From the NCBI GenBank assembly GCA_028622995.1, contig JAJQJQ010000004.1, forward strand, positions 2,728,001-2,792,000: 64,000 nt of DNA, read 5' to 3'. Positions 55,701 to 64,000 of the stretch are shown in pieces. Position 1 is the first letter of the stretch. Each line of letters begins with the position of its first letter. The translations under genes and the position numbers were made by a program. This DNA comes from Panagrolaimus kolymaensis. Its lineage: Eukaryota; Nematoda; Chromadorea; Rhabditida; Panagrolaimidae. The notes beneath the pieces were generated by a model that worked only from the letters and a program-made list of their open reading frames with translations, ran no database searches and was not told the origin of the DNA.

Positions 55701-55848
55701 GGAAGCCGATCATGTTTGTGATTGTAATTGTGAAAATGAAATTCCAGCAACCGATGCCCCTGAAATTGAAGATGGCGAAGACGAAGCTTCTGTAATTCGC
55801 CAAAACCTTCTTGGTCCTTTAACTTTCGATGACCTTTATTATACATAA
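52718..55848 (+). CDS. Single-pass membrane protein with CxxC-rich acidic tail, unknown
   Basis: Exons are 52718-52905, 54873-55000, 55050-55400 and 55532-55848, 327 aa. All joins keep phase, but the second exon uses a TTTAAG acceptor instead of the usual TAG or CAG. A simpler alternative starts at Met 54919, giving 249 aa. In the long form, an N-terminal polar part of about 90 residues precedes one helix (LVGFFIMNAACIVFFLMFGMCV) and CSCMRKK. A cytoplasmic tail with S/K/P-rich basic stretches follows. It ends in a Cys/His-bearing section (CPSCHPTPPEADHVCDCNCE) and an acidic C-terminus. The Cys cluster could bind metal, which is inference only. The family is not recognised. A TTTTAG acceptor lies immediately before the first ATG. 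The 1967-nt first intron holds nothing identifiable. Confidence 0.62.
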
Positions 55849-57897
55849 AAAAAATTTAAAAGAGAAAATGTTTTAAAACCTTGCATGTGTATGTACATAC
55901 TTATTTGAAGTGGTTCCACTTTTAACCATTTTTTTCTTTTTGAAAAAAACTTTGTATTTTATTTTTATTTTTTTATTGAAAAACGGGTAATTTATGTTTT
56001 ATTTGCAATCTTTCATTTCAACAAACTCTTCTTATTTTTTTAATATAAAAATTTATTTTATTCCACTTTTCTTTAAAAAAATAATTTCTATCCAATATTA
56101 AAATTTTTGTCGCACAATTTATATAAAATGAGAAAAAAACACTACACTCGGAAGAATTCAAAAAAAGCTGGGAACGAAGAGTGAAGACACGAGCACAAAT
56201 CGAGATTAAAATTTTTGCAAAAAAACTAAACAAAAAATATAAGAATCTTTAACAATATTAAAAAATTTCGGTCATTTAAAAAAATTAAAGAACAAAAAAA
56301 TGCTCTAAAAAAGATATATATGAGAATATAAAAAGTTGAGATACAACTAAACTTCATTTGACTACCATAGTTTTTTATAAATTTTGTCCCCGTGATGAAA
56401 AATAAAGAAAACACCGGGAAAGTTAAATATATATTTTTTTTGAACTAAGGCTGATTTAATGAGGATAAAAAGAAAGGAGGATAAAAAAATTAGACTATTC
56501 TAACAAACGTTTTGGAAATTTTTTAAATTTTGTCAAACATGTTCATGCCAAAAAATTTGGAAAAAGTATTCGTATGAATTCCAAAAAGGTTTATTAATCC
56601 AAAAACGTAAATTATTAAAATCTAATCTTTTTTAATTTAAAAATAAAGGGAGCTAACAAAATAATGAATTTATAGAAAGACTATGTACACATTCACCGGG
56701 TGCGCATTCGTGTACTTCCTGGAGCTCTCCTTCATTAAAAACAAAAACAAAAAAAGCAGCCACATCAGGATATTACTACAAATTTTTTATAACAAAGTCT
56801 ATCATAAAAAAATAAACAATAAAGAAAAAAAGAGTAACCGGGGAAATAAAAAATAGATTTTTACCGCGTACAATTTTTTAAACAAAAAACACTCACAAAA
56901 ATTCTTATAAAAGACCGAGGCAGAAAGATTCAAACAAAAAATGTGCACGAGTCAAAGGCTTCTACCAGTGAATTTCCACTAACAATTTTTAGAAGATAAA
57001 AATAAAAATTTTAATTTGTTTAAAGGATGGAAGAAAAAGATATTAAAAATTAACAATAAAAAAATCTAGCGTAAAAATAAAAATTCGTGTTTGAGACATA
57101 TTCAAATTAAAGAAACGAAAGAACTAACCGAGTTGAAACTAATTTTAATAATAAAAAAGAAAAAGAAAACCGGATTAAAATATTTTGTTTAATAAAAATT
57201 CACTTTTTTGTAATTTAAAAAAATATTATAAAATGATGCTGTACAGGTTCTAAGAAGAAGAATTAAAAAAGCTAAATGGTAAATGTTTTTAAAAAAGTGG
57301 CTGAAAGATTTTTGGTGGTATAAAGTTTTTTTAAAGAATGAAGAAAGAAAGAGAAAAGAGAAGTGTACAAAATAATATTCATATATAAAAAATATCACAG
57401 GGCAGATGTGTTGCTTACAAAAAAAGAAGATTATAAAAATAGCCACCCTAAAAATTAATTATTAAAGGGTTAAAATGTAGAAAGAACAACGGGATTTTTT
57501 TTAATAATGAATGTACAAAAAAAGCTTTCAACCAAAAATAAAAAAATAAAGGAGAAAAAATTATTACTGCTTAAAAAAATACGAAAAAAAAACATCGAAT
57601 CATCTTTGAATGAAGTGAACCCACACAGCTAAAAAATAATTTTGTTGGAAAAGATATAAACAAGAAAAGATGGAAGATACCATTTACAAAAAAAAATATA
57701 TTGAAAGCCAGAAGAAGAAAAAAGAAGGAGTTTAAAAGAACAATCAAGAAAGAAAGGTTGAGGCAATTTACAAAATTTAAAAAAAATGTTTCTAAAGCAA
57801 AAGTGTGAAAAATTAATAAAAGACTAAACGGGTATTATTATTATTTTCTTTGTGATGAAAGCATAGATTCTTGATGCCTCAAAAAATACATAATTCA
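55849..57897. other. Intergenic between convergent genes
   Basis: The interval is A-rich on the plus strand with many AAAA and AAAAT runs. It contains the 3' ends of two convergent genes and no supported gene. Confidence 0.6.
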
Positions 57898-60800
57898 TTA
57901 TTCATTATTTTTTTGAAATTTTAATACAAGCTCTGATGCTTCTGTTGCATCCATATCATCATCATCTACAGCGATATATTCTTCTTTAACCATTTCAGCA
58001 CTTGATGTAACTATAGGATTGCCATTGGTGGAACTAGCATTAACGTGAAGGGCCTATAATTGAGTTTCATGTTTAATTGTCCTTAGAATCACCGGAGCTT
58101 ACCTGAAGCCAATTTAAAACCATTTGATTTGTTTGTGAATGATTATTTGCAGCATTATTATTACTCACCGTGGGAGTGGTTTTAGATAAAGCCAATAATG
58201 AATTTGCGTCAGCTAATGGAATGCTATTACCAGAATTACCATTATTAGCAGTTTTTAATGGAGTTGGATCAGATTTTCTTGGCATTGAATTAGCTCCATT
58301 ATATCTTCCAGTTCCACCATTTCCATTAATTTGGCTAACAACCACACATTTTCTCATATGCTTTTCAAGGGTTGAATGAACGCTGAAAGGCATTTGACAT
58401 ATGGAACAATGATATGTTTCTTTGCCATTTTGACCATGAGTTCTCATATGTCGAGTTAATTTGCTACTTTGAGCACAAGCATAAGCGCATAAAGTGCATT
58501 TATATGGTTTTTCTCCTAAAAAATTATTTACATTTAGTATCGTACTTTAGGGGGAAAATCATAATTAATAGCAAGCGATAAATAAATTTTTAACTTACCA
58601 GTATGACTTCTTAAATGAACAATGAGATTTGAACGATTGGTAAAAACTTTCAGGCAATATGTGCATCGATCTTTTTTAGATTTTGAATCTCGACGTGCTG
58701 CAGGTTCAGCAAGTTCATGATCATCCACAACAATGAATTTATCTTCATCATCCAGTTCTCCTTCGCCTGCTGTAACACTATTGGTTCGACTTTTATCGGT
58801 TAATGGAATATTCAAAGCTGAACAACTTCGACGTGAATCAGAAAGAAGTCTCGGCACTTTAGATTGTGTAGGTCCAGCAGTGGATGTTGTTTGAGGTGGA
58901 GTAGGATTTGTTGGACTTCCGTTTGTTGCGCCGCCAATGTTGGGTGTTAAAGAATTTCGAGTTGCCAATGGACTTCCACGCCTTCGAAGAGTATTTGATG
59001 CTGGACTAGGAGGTATCAAGTTTGGCGTAGAAGTTGCAGCGGGAATACTTGCTGGAGCATTAAAAATGGGTGTTGATGCATTTGCATGTTGTTGCAAAAT
59101 TTCATCAAAGTTAATACTTCCAGGAGTTGTGGGTGTTGTGGCAGCTACAGCAGCAGCAAGCATTGCAGGATTTTTTACTGCTCCTGCAGCGAGGCTCGCC
59201 AAAATTGATGAAGCTGTATTATTATTTTGTAAGCCCATAATAGGTGAAGCGGTGGAAGTTGATAATGAAAATAATGCCGCTGCCGCGGTGGTTGGATTCA
59301 TATAGTAGTTTTGCATTGCTTGAAGAAGTTCAGGTTGAAATGTTAAATTTGATGATGGATGTTGATGTTGTGGAGGAAGACCAAGCAAAGGATTCTGATT
59401 GATAAAATCATTCAAATTTGCTGCAGCTGAAGCAAGTTGTTGTTGTTCATCGAAAGAAGTTTGAGATATTCTTCTCGCTTCTTCTGGCGAAGCAGGTGAA
59501 AGAAGATTTGAAGTTTCAAGACTTGGATCAATATCCCTTGCAATTTTCTTAAGTTTCTCTGAACAAAATACATTCCAACTGAATGCACTTTTTCCACTGC
59601 TTCCCAATGATTTCGAAGCTGAAAAGCATTCATGAAGATGAGAAGTAAAATTTGAATAAGAAGCTTTACTACTTGTCAAATGTGGCCTTGATGTTATTGG
59701 TGTTGTGATTGGCGTTGTAAAAGCACTTGTGGGTTGAGGCCTTGCAATTAATGGAGATTCAGATCTTGGATATTCAAAACCAGGAATATTCTCTTCTGAT
59801 ACCCGAAGGCCATGTGACACAAATACATGCCGCAATAATTCCCAAACATTTGAACATTTGAGTTTACACGAATGGCAAGTACAAATCCCCAAAATTGATG
59901 AAGCATCTTTGGTTTCAGCATTTCTTTGACCTAAAACAATACCAATCATTATTGTTTGATTTTTTTGGGTTCTATTTTTAGGAAGAATGCTTTTTGTTTA
60001 ATCAGATTTTTTGCTAAGAATATTATTTCGTAATAATAGAAACAAGATGTATGCTTTTGTATATTTTTGTATGATTTCCTTTTTTTGTTTGTTTGCAACC
60101 GGAAAAGCTTTAACTGGCTTGCAGCAGCATAGATTCTATGTACAAGCAAATATTTGATAAGTAAGCTTCAGAAAAAAAACCTTGCGTGTGCATGCTAAAC
60201 AGCCAGCGGCATATATTCCAGCCCAGCTTAAGCAAACACTTAACGAAAGTGAAGAAAAAAAGTCTAGAGAAAGTATTGTCTTGCAAAAAAAAGTTTTTCC
60301 CTGTGATTGTTTCACCAAAGTTTCAACGGTCGTCGTCATTGTCAAACAAAAGCATTTTCCATTCCATCTTTTTCCTTATCATGTCATTCTCAGTTTTTTT
60401 ATTTCCTTTTGTCCATTGTTGTTGGTTATTGGCATTGAATCAAATGATAAACAACATCAAATTTTTTTTAATGTTGACCAAAAGAAAAAGAAAAGAAGAG
60501 ACAATCCCTCAAAATAAATTTATTTCCATCACAGCAAAGCAAAGCAAAAAAATAAGTGAAAGGCGTGCCTTCTTTGTTTTGCCTCAACCGAAAAAATAAA
60601 TGAAAAAGTGAAAATACATTTTGAAAGAATGCGCAACACAAAAAAAGCTTAAGAAGACCGACCTTATGACCATTTGCAAAAAAAAAATAAAATTCACTGT
60701 GGCCTTTCCTTATTCTGTCTCTATCCAAAAAATGCAAAAAAAGAAAAATAGAGAAAGTCGGGTGACAAAACATCACATCACCCAGGAACCGGATCGTAAG

Positions 60801-63441
60801 CCATTTTTCTCTCTATTCTTTTGTTTACGTTGTCGATGTCGTTGAATGGAATTGAATTGATGATGGAAGAAAAAGTAGATGACAGAACAAAAAAAATGAA
60901 AAAATGTTTGCGCTTCTGAGCCTTCTATGTATGTTTTTTTTGTGCGTCGTAGTTTTTTGTTGGATTGAAAAGTTGCGTAACCACCAAAATAAAAAAAAGA
61001 AAAGAAAAAAGAACTAATATATTAAAAATACACGTTTTTGGCCTTCCTATATTTTAATGTTAAACAATTTTTCTTCTTTTCGATAAAAATGGAAAGTGTT
61101 TGTGGTGGTCGTCGTCGTTGTTTCTGTTAAACATACACAAAGTGAAAGTTTCTCATTTCTTGTTCTATTTTAAAAAGCAGCAAAAATGAAAATTTCCAAA
61201 TGACGAATTACAGAAGGCAGAAAAAGGACGATGGTGAGTAAGAAAGTTGTGGAATCCATTATTGGACATAGAAGGAAAAGGGCCCAGCTGCGCAAAAACT
61301 AAAAATGAAAAAACCCCGTGATGATGGTTGTTTTTGTCTAATGTTTTCTCTCAAATTTCCATTGCTCATGGCGTTTTTTTTGAATGCGCCAAAAAACAGT
61401 GCAAGGTCATCCATCATTTCTTTCCCTTTTTTTCACCACTACCCTTCATTGTCGCCGCCGCCAATAAGAATCAGAATTCACGAGGATCAAAAGAAAGGAG
61501 AAGAGTAACTTAAAAAACATCATCAAAAAATTTTTTGCGCGCCAAAAAAGTGCTGTCCAAACAAAAAAATTTGATCATTGCTCAAAGTGAAAAAAGCGGC
61601 GGATATTTCAAAATATTTATCCATATTTATTTTGTTTTTTCCCTCAAAAAAAAAAAAAGAATATTTTTTTCTTGGATCATTTGTCTCTTTCTATTTCATT
61701 TTGCGTCAACAAGGGGTCAGCTTTTTTTTGTGTTGTCCTATAGGCTGCTTGCTGGCTTTTTAACTTATGTTTGTTTGCCCGCCACTTTTCTATTTTTTTC
61801 TCGTTCAACAAATATTCCATCAACGAAATAACGATGCTGAGAGAGAGACAGTCTCATGACACTCCTGGCGCCTTTTTTATTTTTTCGTTTTTTGCAATTG
61901 TTATAGGTATGTTTCCGGAACAGATAGATTTTTCCTTCTCAATCCTTCCAAGCAACAACCAACAATCCCATTGCTAACTAACAACCAACCGATCCTTTTT
62001 TTCTCTCTCTATTTCACTTATTCAACGTTGACATTGACAAACAGAAAAAAAATATTCAGACACACGCATAAAAAACAACGAATAATAGAAGCTCAAACTC
62101 AGAAAAAAAAATAGAGGAAATCAACGTTGCGCAATGATTCTATTTTTGTTTGCTAAACTTTTTTTCCAATGCAGCTGACTGGCGAGTTAAATTCGCCAAA
62201 GGCTCAGCTCATAGTCATCCACAACCAACCAACCAACCAACCAACGTTTACCTTGAAAATAATAAAAAAATCAAAAGAAAGAGAAAAAAATATTAGTGAA
62301 GTTGTATGCTTTGCTTTCACCGGAACAATAAAGAACTTTCCCTCATTCTATATTTCTCTCTTTCTCTCATCTGAAGGCCAAATGGCCACGAACAAGAATG
62401 TCCGTGAAAAATAAAAAGCAAGCAACAGCAACAAAGCAATTTTTTGAGGCAGTCAACAGGCAAGCAAGGCAAGATAGGAAAAGCTTATGTAAATACAAAA
62501 ATTTTATTTTATTTTTTTATTTTATTTTTGGGCTGCGCAAAGAAAAAAGAAAAAATAATTTGTGGATGATGGAATCGAAGTGGTTTTTCTTTCGTGGACA
62601 AAGCCCACTCTTTTTCTTTCCTTTATTGCCATAAAAAAAAAGATATTTTTGAACTTTGATGACTCAATCAAAAAAAGGAAACAGACGGATTTGACCCTTA
62701 CAGTAATCCTTTTTACAAAAATAAGACTAACCTGCATCAGAAGTATTTATTCCGATTTCACGTTTAACATTATTATGATTATGATGATCAAGTAAAATGC
62801 CACCACTACGTCGAGCTGAAGAAGAAGCAGAAGATATTTGATTAAAATTTGTTGAATCTCCAGTTGCGGGTGGACTATCAACTATTATTGATGCAACATC
62901 ATCCGATGGAGTTTGTTTACCATCGCAACGACTCATCTACAAAAAACGAAGTTTTAAAGTCTAATTAAAAATAGTTCTAAAAATAGAATAATTCTCATTT
63001 ACCTTATGATCCATAAATATTGAAAATTGTGAAATAGGAAATTCATGATGACAATCTCCACACACAATTATATCTCTACGAGACGATGATGAAGCATGAG
63101 GGGATACAGTTACTTCAGATGATGAAGATTCAGATGGAGTTCCAACATTGGCATTACGATTATTAGTTCCTCCACAATCATCTTTATTATCATTTAGAAT
63201 ATCAATGGATTCTACACCCGAATCAGATGAGGCCATCGGCGTGCCTACAAACAAACAATAAAAAAAATATAAAAAAGACTGTAAAAAACAAATTAAATTT
63301 TGAAATCTTCCCCCCATTTTTTTTGTAAAACTTACAAAGTTTAGTTTGAGATAAAAATGATGGCTCCATAATTTTTATCAATTGCATATATAATGCTTCA
63401 GAAGACATTGAAGGATACGGATTACCTTCCGAAGTTATCAT
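57898..63441 (-). CDS. bcl-11: BCL11-family zinc-finger transcription factor, 6 exons
   Basis: Exons in transcript order are 63441-63336, 63244-63003, 62936-62732, 59930-58599, 58515-58103 and 58053-57898, 2454 nt, 817 aa. The N-terminal CCHC finger at 97-120 (CGDC...MDHKMSRC) is completed exactly by the exon 2/3 splice and matches the BCL11A/B dimerisation finger. A C2H2 finger lies at 203-224 (CHSC...[12 protein letters not shown]), followed by an S/T/A/P-rich middle. The diagnostic C-terminal trio is at 607-627, 635-655 and 665-685 ([51 protein letters not shown]). The last finger ends in Cys instead of His. BCL11 proteins are nuclear DNA-binding regulators that recruit corepressors. The C-terminus has an acidic DDDDMD stretch. 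Start 63441 is the first ATG after a CGCAG acceptor, but the frame is open upstream, so a further 5' exon outside the window is possible. Confidence 0.9.
59931..62731 (-). other. 2.8-kb intron of the BCL11-like gene
   Basis: A low-complexity intron between exons 3 and 4. It carries an (AACC)n run at 62223-62245. ORFs inside are short and K/F/S-rich, with no motif. Confidence 0.65.
62223..62245 (+). repeat. (AACC)n microsatellite
   Basis: About six AACC units in the BCL11-like intron. Confidence 0.85.
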
Positions 63442-64000
63442 TTTTATTTTTTCGCGGGTTTGCCAGAAATTTTTTTTAAAGTTGGACACTGCGAGAAAGA
63501 AAAAATAAAATTAAAAAATAAGCGTTTCAAAAAAATAAACCACAGTCGACTGATTTCAAGGTCGGAGAGTTAAAATAAAAAAATAAAATTGCGCAAATTC
63601 CGGTCGCTGACCAACTCGTTGCTCACTCGCTCGCGCATAGGAAAAACGTGTAAGTCCTTCCGTACGTAACCTTTGGTTATGTAACTTCAACATGCGTTGT
63701 TGTGATGCGGCGACAAAAGAGGCGGCGGGCGGATATATGTGTTTGTTATTATTTAAAAAATAAAAAATAAAAAATAAAAAATAAAAAGAGGAGAGCCATC
63801 GCATTTGTTGTTTCCGATGATTTGTTTTTTTTTTGTTTTGTTATTTCCAAAGGAGTTCAAAGCCTAACCCCGTGACCGCCCCTTTTTTAACAAGAAGAAT
63901 AAGAACAACAGCAAAAAGATAGAAAAGCTTCTTTGGGTTTAGAATGGAGTTGTTTGTTTTTAAAATGAGAAAAAGAAAAAAGAATGTTTTTTTTTCTACG
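63442..64000. other. 5' region of the BCL11-like gene
   Basis: The interval is upstream of the BCL11-like start and has no supported exon. 63600-63740 is more GC-rich than its surroundings and could be the promoter or a 5' UTR exon. A 7-bp TAAAAAA repeat of five units lies at 63754-63788. Confidence 0.5.
63754..63788 (+). repeat. (TAAAAAA)5 microsatellite
   Basis: T occurs at 63754, 63761, 63768, 63775 and 63782, each followed by an A run, giving a 7-bp period. Confidence 0.9.

Noticed and set aside
60136..60845. ORFs of 69-137 aa in the BCL11-like intron
   Set aside because: Mutually overlapping on both strands, biased by A/T runs, no splice sites in phase with the host gene.

Overview
This window is nematode nuclear DNA. 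It is very AT-rich, with long A/T homopolymers between genes. Most introns are 45-55 nt and end in TTTTTAG or TTTCAG. There are two chemoreceptor-type seven-helix genes, and several ORFs have splice-acceptor sequences just upstream of the ATG, as expected for spliced-leader trans-splicing. The intron style and composition recall clade IV nematodes, but I cannot name a species. All exon joins below were worked out by hand by matching GT/AG sites and reading phase.

Left part (1-33.5 kb). A long minus-strand gene (13883-173, 7 exons) encodes an ELM2-SANT-C2H2 corepressor of the SAEG-1/MIDEAS/TRERF1 type. Its 5' exons are Q/P-rich and one intron is 7 kb. After an 8.6 kb stretch without genes comes a small multi-pass membrane protein with a 41-nt first exon (22530-23717, +). 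A neurensin-family two-TM vesicle protein follows (27852-29014, +). Next is the most unusual locus, a plus-strand gene (30134-32064). It joins the first three RRMs of cytoplasmic poly(A)-binding protein to the Nab2/ZC3H14/SUT-2-type tandem CCCH zinc fingers, and an in-frame UGA sits exactly where the third cysteine of the first finger should be. It lies between two copies of an identical 29-nt 3'-end motif, beside a broken minus-strand ORF remnant. A short single-pass membrane protein gene follows (33431-32737, -).

Middle part (33.5-47.7 kb). This is an 8 kb gene-poor stretch, then an Srh-like receptor with a 1-nt frameshift (42706-41661, -) and an intact Srg/Srv-like receptor (44144-45278, +). 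Around and between them are repeats: a degenerate GGATCC-containing array, a Helitron-like 3' terminus, a tRNA-headed SINE-like element with a 16-bp tandem tail, and a 746-bp fold-back element with 191-bp near-perfect inverted arms and an 8-bp flanking direct repeat.

Right part (47.7-64 kb). An 8-exon LRPPRC/MMA-1-like mitochondrial PPR protein gene (47704-51114, +) is followed by a single-pass membrane protein gene (52718-55848, +). Last is a six-exon BCL11-family zinc-finger transcription factor gene (63441-57898, -), whose N-terminal CCHC finger is rebuilt exactly across an intron.

No operon, CRISPR array, rRNA or confident functional tRNA was seen. The genes do not form an obvious pathway. 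The candidate for something undescribed is the PABP-RRM/CCCH fusion, which would put two poly(A)-RNA-binding modules in one chain if it is expressed past the UGA.
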